Source: Roseiarcus sp963741405 (GTDB lineage Bacteria; Pseudomonadota; Alphaproteobacteria; Rhizobiales; Beijerinckiaceae). From it: a stretch of DNA of 64,000 bases. Below, piece by piece: positions 1 through 8,612 of this stretch. Position 1 is the stretch's first letter, and each line of letters begins with the position of its first letter. The notes below the pieces were generated by a model, which saw nothing but the letters and a program-made list of their open reading frames with translations, did no database searches and was not told where the DNA came from. The stretch spans positions 310,001 to 374,000 of the forward strand of contig CAVUHX010000039.1 in assembly GCA_963741405.1 (NCBI GenBank), written 5' to 3'. A program made the position numbers and the translations under genes.

Positions 1-1
1 G

Positions 2-874
2 GCCGGCTCGCTGCCGGAAGCGGCCGTTCTCGCCTCGCTCGGCTGCGGCAACCCGACGGCGCTGGCTGAGCTGAAGGAGGGCGAGACGGTCCTCGACCTC
101 GGCTCCGGCGGCGGCATCGACGTGCTGCTCTCGGCCCGCCGCGTCGGCCCGTCGGGCAAGGCCTATGGCCTCGACATGACCGACGACATGCTGGCCCTGG
201 CGCGCGAAAACCAGGAGAAAGCGGGAGCGAAGAACGTCGAATTCCTCAAGGGGGAAATTGAGCATATCCCGCTGCCCGACAACTCGGTCGACGTCGTCAT
301 ATCCAACTGCGTCATCAATCTGTCGGCCGACAAGGATCGCGTGCTCGGCGAGGCGTTCCGGGTGCTGAAGCCCGGCGGGCGCTTCGCCGTCTCCGATGTC
401 GTGACTCGCGGGGCGATCCCCGAACAGATTCGCCGCGACATGCTGCTCTGGGTCGGCTGCATCGCCGGCGCGCTCGACGAGAAAGACTACCGCATGAAGC
501 TCGCCGCGGCTGGATTCGAGGCGATCAGCGCCGAGCCAACGCGCGTCTACAAGGTCGACGACGCGCGCGCATTCCTGACCAGCAAGGGCGTCGACGTCGA
601 TGCGATCGCGCCCCTCGTCGACGGCAAGTTCATGAGCGCCTTCGTGCGCGCCAAAAAGCCTGGCCAGGGCCCGACGCAGGAGACTGGAGCGGCGGCGGCG
701 CGTGCGTCCGCGTGTCGCGGGACGCCTGACCCCGCCACACTGACGCGCGTGCGAGCGGCAAAGCCGCTCGCACGCCTTCCTCAGACCTTGTACTCCAAGG
801 ACTTGAAGCTCGTAGTCCGCGCGGCGCCAGGCGCGGAAGAAATCTTGCGAATATCGCCCCAAGTCTGTTTGTAA
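2..874 (+). CDS. arsM: Arsenite S-adenosylmethionine methyltransferase ArsM (5' partial, odd C-terminus)
   Basis: The frame is open from base 2, so the start lies outside the window. It reads GCGNPTAL, then the SAM-binding motif VLDLGSGGGIDVL, GLDMTDDML and SNCVINLS, which is the ArsM class I methyltransferase fold. ArsM transfers methyl groups from SAM to As(III). Two of the family cysteines are visible (SLGCGNP and WVGCIAGAL). The usual C-terminus after FVRAKKP is followed by about 70 residues of low-complexity sequence with no family resemblance. This tail reads through a hairpin at 749-773 and 94 bp into the antisense of aioA before a TAA. The tail looks like loss of the native stop. The family call is secure; the C-terminus is doubtful. 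Confidence 0.9.
   Translation, partial: AGSLPEAAVLASLGCGNPTALAELKEGETVLDLGSGGGIDVLLSARRVGPSGKAYGLDMTDDMLALARENQEKAGAKNVEFLKGEIEHIPLPDNSVDVVISNCVINLSADKDRVLGEAFRVLKPGGRFAVSDVVTRGAIPEQIRRDMLLWVGCIAGALDEKDYRMKLAAAGFEAISAEPTRVYKVDDARAFLTSKGVDVDAIAPLVDGKFMSAFVRAKKPGQGPTQETGAAAARASACRGTPDPATLTRVRAAKPLARLPQTLYSKDLKLVVRAAPGAEEILRISPQVCL
749..773. terminator. Perfect hairpin between aioA and arsM
   Basis: An 11-bp perfect stem (GTGCGAGCGGC / GCCGCTCGCAC) closes on an AAA loop, 7 bp beyond the aioA stop. It lies between convergent aioA and arsM and probably ends transcription from one or both sides. No T-tract follows, so function is inferred from position and stem strength. Confidence 0.6.
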
Positions 875-3312
875 TTGGGAATGATGAGCTCGTTGACGCC
901 GGGCGAGACGACGTTTCCCTGCACGCCCATCGGGTTGGCGAACAGCATGAAGGCCTGTTTGCGCTTGGCGGTGTCGGTCGGATAGGCCATCGCCTGGGTC
1001 GCGCCGTTGTCGTTGTGCACCTCCACCAGGTCGCCCGCGGAAAGCCCCAGGTCCTTCATGTCGTCCGGGTTCATCTGGATGAAGGGATAGGGCCAGCGAT
1101 TCATGACGAAATCGGATTTCTGGTCGAGATAGGCGCTTTGCCAGATCTGGTTGGCGCGACCGTTGTTGATGAGGAAGGCGAATTTCTTCGACTCCTCCTC
1201 CTTGCCCGGCGCCTCGAGGCCGCGCCACGGCGCGTCCATGAAGCGGGCCTTGCCGTCGTCCGTGGAGAAGACGCCGTCCGTGTAAAGGCGCTGCGTTCCG
1301 ACGAGTTTGCCGTTCTCGAACGCGGTCGCAGGCTCCTGGACACCGTTGGTTCCCATGGCGCGCAAGCGGTCGTAAGTGACGAACTGGCCGCCCTTGGCGT
1401 TGCCGTGGTAGCCGTCCATGAAGGCGTCTTCCTCGGTCTTCCAGTCGAAGCCCTTGAACTTGTCGGCCTCCGATTGCTTGCCCATTGCGCGAAACACCCG
1501 CTCGAGGTTGTTGGCAAGGCGCGCCGCGATGAGGCAGTCGGGCATCGCCTGGCCGGGCGGGTCCATATAGCGCTCGGTCAGCCGCAGCCGGCGCTCGCCG
1601 TTCATCGAGGTCAGGTTCATTTCGCCTGCGGTCGCGCCCGGCAGCCAGACGTGGCAGGCTTGGCCGATCTTGGTCGGCACGATGTCCACGTCGACCGCGA
1701 ACAGCCCGCCCTTGCCGATCGCGGCGAGGATTGCGTCGATCATGGCTTTCTGATCGCCGTAGGGGACCGCGGACATCGCGTCCTTCACCAGGTCGGTCCG
1801 CTTCTTGTAGGCCTGCTTGAACTTGTCGGCGTTGAGCGTGGTCTTGTAGTGATCGCAGGCCCAGATATGGTGGACTCCGCCCTTTCCGTCGATCAGCAGC
1901 TGGTCGACATAGGGGGCCGGCCGCGAGCCGGGATAGTCGGGGCGCACATAGCCTTCCTGATGGCCGCCGAGGCGGACAACGCCGCCGCCCATCTGACCGA
2001 TGTTGCCGGTGGCGAGCGCAATGTTCACGAGCGCGCCGTTGGTGCGGTAGTTGTCGTTGCCCCAGATGAGGCCTTTCTCGTAACCGAACATCGTGCGGCG
2101 GCGCTTGCCGCCCTCTTTCGGCAAGGCGATCCATTCGGCCGCCTTGACGATGTCGGCGGGGTCCAGGCCGGTGATCTTGGCCGCGTCGTTGACCGACGTC
2201 CGGCACCCTTCGAGCGCAGCCTCGAAGCTGGTCAGATGGCCGGGCTTCGAGGGCGAATCGCCGCGGGCCGGATAGAGCGGCGGACGGGTCGCAGCCGTGC
2301 GCAAGGTGCTCTTGTCGATGAAGCCCTTCTGTACCCAGCCCTTGTCGGCGATGTAGGTGAAAAGGGCGTTGAACAGGGCGAGGTCGGTGCCCGAATTGAT
2401 GGCGAGATGAAGCACGTTGCTCTTGCCGGCCTCGACTTCGCAGGCGTTGACGCTGACCGTTCGGCGCGGATCGATGAAGATGATGCGGGCCGCAGCATGC
2501 GGCTCGTCGGGCATGAGCTTCTTCTTCTTGTCGAGGGAACCTCCCTGAAGGTTCGGGATCCAGTGATTGAGGAAGTAATTGGTCTGGGTCTCGAGCGGAT
2601 TGGTGCCGACCGCGACGATCGTGTCAGTGAGTTCTGCGTCCTCATAGCAATTGTTGAGTTCGCCGACCCCCATGTCGCGGGTGCCGTGGACTTCGGAGTT
2701 GTAGGCCGGGCGATTGTGGATTCGGATGTTCTTGATCTTCATCGCGCCGAAATAAAGCTTTCCCGTACCCCAGGTATTTTCATAGCCCCCGCCGGCCCCG
2801 CCATGATCGAAGGCCGAGACGAACAGGCCGTCCTCGCCCTGCGAGTCGATCACCGCCGCGGTCACCCGCGCCACGAGGTCGAGCGCGTCTTCCCAGCTCG
2901 TCGGCTGCATCTGGCCATATCGCCACACCATGGGTTCGGTCAGGCGCTGCTGCTGGGTCGAACGGGCTTCGGAGTAGGATTCCTCGGCCATTCGCGCGCC
3001 GCGAATCGAAGCGAGTCCCGAATTCACCACGCAGTTCGGATCGGGCTTGATGACGAGGTGGACGTCCTTTCCGTCCTGCTTGACGATGTTGTACATCGAT
3101 GGCGCATACCAGTTGGGCGTCATCGGCAGTTGCTGCTTCGCAAGATCGACGCCGAACTTGTTGTCGCTCGGACTCGTTCCGCCCTGGTCGTTGATGTCCC
3201 AGCTATAGGCCTTGTAGCCGCACCCGACGATGCAGAACTGGCACGTTACGTTATGCTCCTTGGCGTCCGCCGGAATGATCGGAAGCCGGTCGATATGGCG
3301 CTTGAATGTCAC
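781..3312 (-). CDS. aioA: Arsenite oxidase, large molybdopterin subunit AioA
   Basis: An 843-residue member of the DMSO reductase superfamily, the usual AioA length. It oxidises As(III) to As(V) in the periplasm at a bis-molybdopterin centre. The N-terminus has the 3Fe-4S ligands Cys24, Cys27 and Cys31 (CQFCIVGCGYKAY). The later NSGLASIRGARMAEES segment has serine where related enzymes have a fourth cysteine, as expected for AioA. There is no signal peptide; the large subunit is carried out with Tat-bearing AioB. The ATG lies 3 bp after the aioB stop, so the two are co-transcribed. moeA and moaC for cofactor synthesis are encoded at 59.7-61.4 kb. Confidence 0.97.
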   Translation of the reverse strand: MTFKRHIDRLPIIPADAKEHNVTCQFCIVGCGYKAYSWDINDQGGTSPSDNKFGVDLAKQQLPMTPNWYAPSMYNIVKQDGKDVHLVIKPDPNCVVNSGLASIRGARMAEESYSEARSTQQQRLTEPMVWRYGQMQPTSWEDALDLVARVTAAVIDSQGEDGLFVSAFDHGGAGGGYENTWGTGKLYFGAMKIKNIRIHNRPAYNSEVHGTRDMGVGELNNCYEDAELTDTIVAVGTNPLETQTNYFLNHWIPNLQGGSLDKKKKLMPDEPHAAARIIFIDPRRTVSVNACEVEAGKSNVLHLAINSGTDLALFNALFTYIADKGWVQKGFIDKSTLRTAATRPPLYPARGDSPSKPGHLTSFEAALEGCRTSVNDAAKITGLDPADIVKAAEWIALPKEGGKRRRTMFGYEKGLIWGNDNYRTNGALVNIALATGNIGQMGGGVVRLGGHQEGYVRPDYPGSRPAPYVDQLLIDGKGGVHHIWACDHYKTTLNADKFKQAYKKRTDLVKDAMSAVPYGDQKAMIDAILAAIGKGGLFAVDVDIVPTKIGQACHVWLPGATAGEMNLTSMNGERRLRLTERYMDPPGQAMPDCLIAARLANNLERVFRAMGKQSEADKFKGFDWKTEEDAFMDGYHGNAKGGQFVTYDRLRAMGTNGVQEPATAFENGKLVGTQRLYTDGVFSTDDGKARFMDAPWRGLEAPGKEEESKKFAFLINNGRANQIWQSAYLDQKSDFVMNRWPYPFIQMNPDDMKDLGLSAGDLVEVHNDNGATQAMAYPTDTAKRKQAFMLFANPMGVQGNVVSPGVNELIIPNYKQTWGDIRKISSAPGAARTTSFKSLEYKV

Positions 3313-3315
3313 GGT

Positions 3316-3843
3316 TCAGCCCTCCAGCACGTTCGAAAGGCGGCCATAAATGAGCTCATCGACGCCTTCGGCGTAGATGTCGCCTTTGGCGTCGACCCGC
3401 AGCTGATATTGGGGTAGGTTCTGGGTCGCGTGACCCCAGATTTCCTGGCCGCCGTTCTCGCAATCGAAGCGCGAGTAATGGCCGGAGCAGTTCAGCGTCC
3501 TGTCGGATGCGTTATAAGCAAGCGGGAAGCCTTTGTGCGGGCAGATCGTCGTAAAGCCGACGATGTCGCCGTCAGGCCCGACCCCGCCCGGGACTTTGGC
3601 GCCGAGCTTCAGGAGCACGCCAGGCGCATTGGCGTCGGGATAAGCGACCTGCAAGGGCGCATTCGGCTTGAGGTCGCTGACGTTCGCAAGCCGGTTCGAG
3701 GGATAGCGAAGCCGCGCTAGCTGCGGGCTTGCCGCCGCCTTCTGCGGAACGACGGTCGCGGCGGCGGCGCCGGCCGCGGCGACCGTCGCTCCGGTCAGAA
3801 ATCTCCGTCGGCCAACATCAACCATTCTTGGACAAGTTTCCAT
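3316..3843 (-). CDS. aioB: Arsenite oxidase, Rieske subunit AioB
   Basis: A 175-residue Rieske 2Fe-2S protein that passes electrons from AioA to a periplasmic acceptor. The ATG at 3843 is chosen because a strong GGAGGAG lies just upstream and the twin-arginine signal GRRRFLTGA then starts near residue 11; the frame stays open further upstream. Cluster ligands are Cys101-Pro-His103 and Cys119-Ser-Gly-His122. The disulfide cysteines found in Alcaligenes faecalis AioB are Phe106 and Gly121 here. This is the arrangement known from the disulfide-lacking NT-26 type. It is first in the aioBA operon and shares its upstream region with arsR. Confidence 0.96.
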   Translation of the reverse strand: METCPRMVDVGRRRFLTGATVAAAGAAAATVVPQKAAASPQLARLRYPSNRLANVSDLKPNAPLQVAYPDANAPGVLLKLGAKVPGGVGPDGDIVGFTTICPHKGFPLAYNASDRTLNCSGHYSRFDCENGGQEIWGHATQNLPQYQLRVDAKGDIYAEGVDELIYGRLSNVLEG

Positions 3844-3932
3844 CGGGTTTCTCCTCCGTATTTCGACCGCGGATTGTGATCGCACGCGCGAAACCCGCGA
3901 CCGGGCCTGCACGCCTTTGTCATCGCGCTGTC

Positions 3933-3938
3933 ATTATA
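3933..3938 (-). promoter_or_regulatory. Candidate -10 element of the aioBA promoter
   Basis: The minus strand reads a perfect TATAAT here, in an AT-rich patch about 90 bp upstream of the aioB ATG. The position of a -35 hexamer at normal spacing would fall inside the palindrome at 3951-3968 and has a poor consensus (ACATCT), which fits regulation at that site. Confidence 0.4.
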
Positions 3939-3950
3939 TTATCTTCTATA

Positions 3951-3968
3951 TGTCGAGATGTCTCGACA
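3951..3968. promoter_or_regulatory. Palindromic operator candidate between aioB and arsR
   Basis: TGTCGAGA-TG-TCTCGACA is a perfect 8-bp inverted repeat with a 2-bp spacer. It lies in the 200-bp divergent region between aioBA and arsR. By position and symmetry it is a candidate ArsR dimer site controlling both operons. Binding is inferred, not shown. Confidence 0.55.
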
Positions 3969-4043
3969 GATAGGGTAATGGAACTTTTCCCGGCTGTCAT
4001 CTAGAAATCGCCGCGGACCGGGCGTCGCGCGAGAGGCAATTGG

Positions 4044-4502
4044 ATGGCGAAGAATTCGCTGGCTGTCGTCGGCCACGTGGGGCCGATCTCACACGGGGAA
4101 AAAATGTCGTCCCCGCACGCGCTCGCGGCCTTGGCGGCGCTCGGTCAGCCGACGCGGCTCGAAATATTCCGGCTTCTGGTTCGACGAGAGATCGAAGGCC
4201 TTGCCGCCGGCGCCATCGCGGACATTGTCGGCGCGCCGCACAACACGCTCTCCACGCACTTGGCCATCCTAGCGCGGGCGGGTCTCGTGAGAGGCGTCAG
4301 GGAAGGGCGTTCGATCATCTATCGCGCCGACATCGAGGGTATGCGCGATCTAATCTCCTTCCTCGTCACCGACTGTTGCGACGGCCACCCCGAACTCTGC
4401 GATCTCCAGCGATTCTCAAGCGGGCCGACCTGCGACTGCAAGCCGGGATGCGACAGCGGCAACGCGGAAAGTAGCCCGCCCAAGGAGGCCGCCCATGGCT
4501 GA
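4044..4502 (+). CDS. arsR: ArsR-family arsenic-responsive repressor
   Basis: A 152-residue winged-helix regulator. LAALGQPTRLEIFRLLV is the classic ArsR entry helix, and GAPHNTLSTHLAILARAGLV is the recognition HTH. A C-terminal cysteine set (DCCDGHPELC, then CDCKPGC) resembles the C-terminal As(III) site of Acidithiobacillus-type ArsR rather than the ELCVCDL helix site of the E. coli protein. The second ATG at 4104 (MSSPHALA) is a possible start. It heads arsR-arsC-arsC-acr3 and overlaps the next gene by 8 bp. It probably represses this operon and perhaps aioBA through the palindrome at 3951-3968. Confidence 0.93.
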   Translation: MAKNSLAVVGHVGPISHGEKMSSPHALAALAALGQPTRLEIFRLLVRREIEGLAAGAIADIVGAPHNTLSTHLAILARAGLVRGVREGRSIIYRADIEGMRDLISFLVTDCCDGHPELCDLQRFSSGPTCDCKPGCDSGNAESSPPKEAAHG

Positions 4503-5022
4503 GCGTATCTTCAATGTCTTGTTCCTTTGCACCGGCAACAGCGCCCGCTCGATCATGGCCGAAGGCATCCTTCGGAAAGTGGGCGCAGGGCGCTTTCAGG
4601 CATTCTCAGCCGGAAGCCACCCCAAAGCGGCTGTCAATCCCTTCGCCCTCAAAGAACTCGAACGCGGCCAGTACCCGACCGACGGGTTACGGTCGAAAAG
4701 CTGGGACGAGTTCGCGAAACCGGGCGCTCCGGTCATGGATTTCGTCTTCACGGTCTGCGATACGGCCGCCGGCGAAGCCTGTCCGGTCTGGCCCGGCCAG
4801 CCGATGACGGCCCATTGGGGCATCGAGGACCCCGCCGCGGTCGAGGGAACCGACATCCAGAAGGAGGCGGCGTTCGTGCTGGCGGCGCGCTATCTCAGGA
4901 ACCGGATCACCATCTTTGCGAGCCTGCCGATCCGGAGCCTCGACAGGATGGCGCTGAACGCCAAGCTGCGCGAGATCGGGCGGCTCGAGGGCGCGACAAG
5001 GCCGAGGCCGGAGGTCGCCTGA
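4495..5022 (+). CDS. arsC: Arsenate reductase, low-molecular-weight phosphatase (thioredoxin) type
   Basis: A 175-residue protein with the phosphatase loop CTGNSAR near the N-terminus (CX5R). The expected redox cysteines follow in FTVCDTAAGEACPVWPG. It reduces As(V) to As(III) for efflux by Acr3. The ATG overlaps the end of arsR, and the TGA overlaps the next ATG by one base, so translation of the whole operon is coupled. Confidence 0.93.
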   Translation: MAERIFNVLFLCTGNSARSIMAEGILRKVGAGRFQAFSAGSHPKAAVNPFALKELERGQYPTDGLRSKSWDEFAKPGAPVMDFVFTVCDTAAGEACPVWPGQPMTAHWGIEDPAAVEGTDIQKEAAFVLAARYLRNRITIFASLPIRSLDRMALNAKLREIGRLEGATRPRPEVA

Positions 5023-5447
5023 TGGACGTCATCATCTATCACAATCCGGCGTGCGGAACGTCACGCAACGTGTTGGCGATGATCCGCAACTCGGGCGTCG
5101 AGCCGCATGTCATCCAATACCTCAAATGCCCGCCGACGCGGCTGCTGCTGGCGCAATTGCTTGCTCGCGCCGGACTGACCGTCCGCCAGATCCTGCGCGA
5201 AAAAGGCACGCCGTACAAGGAACTCGGACTCGACGATCCGTCGCTTTCCGACGACGCGCTGCTCGACGCCATCGGCGCGCATCCGATCCTGATGAACCGC
5301 CCGCTCGTCGTGACGCCGAAGGGCGTGCGCCTCTGCCGCCCCTCCGAAGCGGTTCTCGATCTGCTGCCGCCGCAGCGTGGGCAGTTCATCAAGGAAGGCG
5401 GCGAGCGGGTCGTCGACGATAACGGACGGCGCACCGCAACGGCGTAG
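5022..5447 (+). CDS. arsC: Arsenate reductase, glutaredoxin (ArsC/Spx) type
   Basis: A 141-residue ArsC of the glutathione/glutaredoxin-linked family. It has the N-terminal catalytic YHNPACGTSRN with a single active cysteine, the YLKCPPTR segment, and the conserved HPILMNRPLVVTPKG loop that binds the oxyanion. It is evolutionarily unrelated to the thioredoxin-type enzyme directly upstream, so this operon carries both arsenate-reduction chemistries. The start overlaps the previous stop (ATGA). Confidence 0.94.
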   Translation: MDVIIYHNPACGTSRNVLAMIRNSGVEPHVIQYLKCPPTRLLLAQLLARAGLTVRQILREKGTPYKELGLDDPSLSDDALLDAIGAHPILMNRPLVVTPKGVRLCRPSEAVLDLLPPQRGQFIKEGGERVVDDNGRRTATA

Positions 5448-5457
5448 GAATTCCTCA

Positions 5458-6525
5458 ATGTCCCTGTTCGAACGCTATCTTACTGTCTGGGTCGCCCTGT
5501 GCATCGTCGCGGGCGTCGTTCTCGGCCATCTGGCGCCGAGCGTGTTTCATGCGATCGGCGCCATGGAAATCGCCAGGGTCAATCTGCCGGTGGCGGCCCT
5601 GATCTGGCTCATGATCGTCCCCATGCTGATCAAGATCGACTTCGCCGCGCTCGGCGAGGTTCGCCGGCACTGGCGCGGCATCGGCGTGACCCTGTTCATC
5701 AACTGGGCGGTCAAGCCGTTCTCGATGGCGGCGCTGGCCGCGTTCTTCATCGGCCACCTGTTCCGGCCCTATCTGCCCGCCGATCAGATCACGTCCTATA
5801 TCGCCGGCCTGATTATCCTCGCCGCGGCGCCGTGCACGGCGATGGTGTTCGTCTGGTCGAACCTGACGCGGGGCGAACCGCACTTCACGCTCTCTCAGGT
5901 CGCTCTGAACGACACGATCATGGTGTTCGCTTTCGCGCCGATCGTCGGCCTGCTGCTCGGCCTGTCGGCGATTACGGTCCCATGGGATACGCTGGTGCTT
6001 TCGGTGGTCCTCTATATCGTCGTGCCGGTGATCGTGGCGCAACTCGTGCGTCGCCGCGTGCTGGCGACCGGCGGGCCCGAGTCGCTGTCGCGCCTGCTGG
6101 CGACACTGCAGCCCCTATCCCTGGTCGCGCTGCTGGCGACGCTGGTCCTGCTGTTCGGTTTCCAGGGCGAGCAGATCATCGCCCAGCCGCTCATCATTCT
6201 GATGCTGGCGATTCCGATCCTGATCCAGGTCTATTTCAACGCCGGGTTCGCCTATCTGCTCAATCGCGCCATGGGCGAGCAGCATTGCGTCGCCGGCCCG
6301 TCCGCGCTGATCGGGGCCAGCAACTTTTTCGAATTGGCGGTGGCCGCCGCAATCAGCCTGTTCGGCTTCAACTCCGGCGCGGCATTGGCGACTGTCGTCG
6401 GCGTGCTGATCGAGGTGCCCGTCATGCTCACGGTCGTCTGGATCGTCAACCGGTCGAAGGGTTGGTACGAAAGCGGCGTCAAGCCGGCCGCGCGGCCCTT
6501 GACGTCGCCCGCGAAAGGCCATTGA
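5458..6525 (+). CDS. acr3: Arsenite efflux transporter Acr3
   Basis: A 355-residue, ten-helix membrane permease of the BART superfamily. The Acr3 signature is clear: PVAALIWLMIVPMLIKIDF near the N-terminus, NWAVKPFSMAALA, and AAPCTAMVFVWSNLTRG with the cysteine essential for As(III) transport. The start at 5458 has AGGAA at proper spacing; longer frames upstream run inside arsC. It is the last gene of the ars operon and exports the As(III) produced by either ArsC. Confidence 0.95.
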   Translation: MSLFERYLTVWVALCIVAGVVLGHLAPSVFHAIGAMEIARVNLPVAALIWLMIVPMLIKIDFAALGEVRRHWRGIGVTLFINWAVKPFSMAALAAFFIGHLFRPYLPADQITSYIAGLIILAAAPCTAMVFVWSNLTRGEPHFTLSQVALNDTIMVFAFAPIVGLLLGLSAITVPWDTLVLSVVLYIVVPVIVAQLVRRRVLATGGPESLSRLLATLQPLSLVALLATLVLLFGFQGEQIIAQPLIILMLAIPILIQVYFNAGFAYLLNRAMGEQHCVAGPSALIGASNFFELAVAAAISLFGFNSGAALATVVGVLIEVPVMLTVVWIVNRSKGWYESGVKPAARPLTSPAKGH

Positions 6526-6576
6526 CCATCCGAATGTCCGTCGCGGCGCATGGAGCGCGGAAGGCGACGCCACGCG

Positions 6577-7824
6577 CTATTCCATGCCCTTGTCGGTCAG
6601 CGTCTTCAGGAACGCCACCAGCGCGTCGACGTCCTGGTCGCTGAGCCGCGGCTTCTGGCCGGGCTTGCGGTCATAGGGGACTTCCTCGGTGTTGACGTTC
6701 TGCTTGTAGGCGCCCGGAAGATCGTCGAACTTGTCGGCCTCTCCGGTTTTCAGCTTCGGATACCAGTGCTTCGGATCCGTGTCGCGGGTGGCGTAAAAGG
6801 CGACGGCGTCGCGCAGCGACGTGAAGGCGCCGTTGTGGTAGTAGGGGCTGACGACCGCGACATTGCGCAGGGTCGGAACCTTGAACGCGCCGCAGAGCGA
6901 ATCGAGCTTGATCTCCTTCGGCAGGATCGCGGCGAGGCCCGGCCGCTTGCACAGGCCCAGGTCGAAGACGGTCGGATCCGCGTTGGCCGGGATCGCCGGG
7001 TTGCGCGGCGCGCCGAGCGCGTCATAGGTGAAGTCGGTGAAGATCCAGTCGGTCGGGTCCGTCGAATCCGTCTTGCCGACATGACAGGCGATGCAATTGC
7101 CTTGCTTCGGGTTGGTGAAGAGTTCGAACCCGCGCGCTTCGATCGGCGTGAGCCTCGCCTTCCCGCGCAGATAATCGTCGAACCGGGAGGAGAAGGGCGC
7201 GAAGCGCTCGGTCGCCTCGTAGGCGTAGAGGGCCGAGGTCAGATTGGTCATCGCAGCCTTCGGATCGGAGAAGGCGTCGGCGCCGAACACCGACGCGACC
7301 AGATCGGAATAGGGACCTGTCCTGACCTTCTCGACGACCGCCTCGATCGACGGGTTGTTCATCTCGACCGGATTGAGCAGGGGAGCGGTCGCCTGCTCGG
7401 CAAGATCGGACGCCCGACCGTCCCAGAACTGGCCGCCCTTGGGCTCGAGCGTTTCCTTGCCGTCGTCGATGTCCTTGTAGAAGCCGAAAGCCGGACTGTA
7501 GGTCTTGTACATGATCGTCGGCGTCTTCCGCGTCCCGAGCCTGTCCGGCGCGCTGCCGATGGCGATCGCCGCAATCTTCGAGCCATTGTTGCCCTGAAAG
7601 GCGTGCTTCGGCGCGTGGCACGAGGCGCAGGACTGGCCGCGCGGCTCGGACAGGTTCGTATCTTCAAAGATGCGCTTGCCGAGAAGCTGCGCGTCGGTCA
7701 GCGCCTTCTCGTCGTCCGAGCGGACCGCGGCTGCGGAGGATTGTGTCTGCGCCGAAGCGCAGAACGCGAGCGGCGCAAGGAGTCCGACGCTGAGAAGAAG
7801 GGCGCCTGTCCATCTGGCCGACAT
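6577..7824 (-). CDS. Diheme cytochrome c peroxidase / MauG-family protein
   Basis: A 415-residue exported protein with a signal peptide (ALLLSVGLLAPLAFCASAQ) and two haem sites, CASCH at 66-70 and CIACH at 244-248. These are placed as in bacterial diheme cytochrome c peroxidases and MauG. GQFWDGRASDLAEQA and PTLRNVAVVSPYYHNGAF are typical of the family. Substrate is unknown: peroxide removal, or modification of a partner protein. It converges on acr3 and lies downstream of the pio-like cluster on the same strand, separated by one opposite-strand gene. Confidence 0.88.
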   Translation of the reverse strand: MSARWTGALLLSVGLLAPLAFCASAQTQSSAAAVRSDDEKALTDAQLLGKRIFEDTNLSEPRGQSCASCHAPKHAFQGNNGSKIAAIAIGSAPDRLGTRKTPTIMYKTYSPAFGFYKDIDDGKETLEPKGGQFWDGRASDLAEQATAPLLNPVEMNNPSIEAVVEKVRTGPYSDLVASVFGADAFSDPKAAMTNLTSALYAYEATERFAPFSSRFDDYLRGKARLTPIEARGFELFTNPKQGNCIACHVGKTDSTDPTDWIFTDFTYDALGAPRNPAIPANADPTVFDLGLCKRPGLAAILPKEIKLDSLCGAFKVPTLRNVAVVSPYYHNGAFTSLRDAVAFYATRDTDPKHWYPKLKTGEADKFDDLPGAYKQNVNTEEVPYDRKPGQKPRLSDQDVDALVAFLKTLTDKGME

Positions 7825-8064
7825 TGGAGCCTCCGCGACGGCGCGCTCGCGCCATTCATGGCTTGCGCTTACGGGCGCCGGAGGTTGTCGGCAATGGGGG
7901 GAGGGCGACTTTGGAACTCTTGCAATTTTGCAATCGTTTCAAAACCGTAGCGGCCGAACAGGCCTGACGGATCGGGATCGGCTGACGAGACGGACGAGAT
8001 AGCCCTCGCTTGCCGGATGGTTCCACGTCCCTTAGTGTTTCGATGCATCGACGGGGGAACGTCT

Positions 8065-8511
8065 TTGAAGCTCGCTCTATCGCTTGCCCTTGGCGCGGCG
8101 CTGCTGTCGGGAAGCGCGCAGGCGGGGTCCCGGCTGTGGCGCTGGAGTTGCCACGGATCGGGGTTCGACGCGTCGGGAACATTCACGACGAGGGATTCGC
8201 CGGATGCGGACGGCTTCTATGAGATCACCGGAATAGCGGGCGAAGCCAACGGCGTCTCGATCCGCGGCCTGCAGCCGGCGGGAACCTCGATCCCCCTCAA
8301 TGCCGGCTACCCGGTCGACAATCTCGTCAGGGAAGCCGTTCCCAATCTGACAATTCACGGCTTCGCTTTCACCCTGTCGAACGGGACTTACGCCAATCCG
8401 TTTTACGGATCGCGTTTTTCGCCGCCGGAATACTATGCGTTCCTTTCCGACCCGCCAGCCGGCCGCACCAGCGAGCCGCCCGTTGCGTTCACCGCGACAG
8501 TCGTCCCCTAG
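8065..8511 (+). CDS. Secreted protein of unknown function
   Basis: About 148 residues with a clean signal peptide (KLALSLALGAALLSGSAQA) when started at the TTG at 8065, which has GGGGGAA at good spacing. The ATG at 8017 would add 16 residues in front of the signal. The mature part is rich in Gly, Pro and aromatic residues, with one cysteine early (RWSCHGSG). I recognise no domain. It lies alone on the plus strand between the diheme peroxidase gene and the HiPIP gene. Confidence 0.6.
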   Translation: MKLALSLALGAALLSGSAQAGSRLWRWSCHGSGFDASGTFTTRDSPDADGFYEITGIAGEANGVSIRGLQPAGTSIPLNAGYPVDNLVREAVPNLTIHGFAFTLSNGTYANPFYGSRFSPPEYYAFLSDPPAGRTSEPPVAFTATVVP

Positions 8512-8612
8512 GCCGGCAGGGAACCGGCAGGCGTTCCGATTTCACTCTGGCCGCGACGAACCGATCGCCCAGCTCTGAGCGTCAGGCCCCGCTTCGAGTC
8601 GCCCCGACGCCC

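Noticed and set aside
1015..3417. 800-codon open frame antisense to aioA
   Set aside because: It is the mirror of a strongly conserved gene in high-GC DNA; the translation has no motifs.
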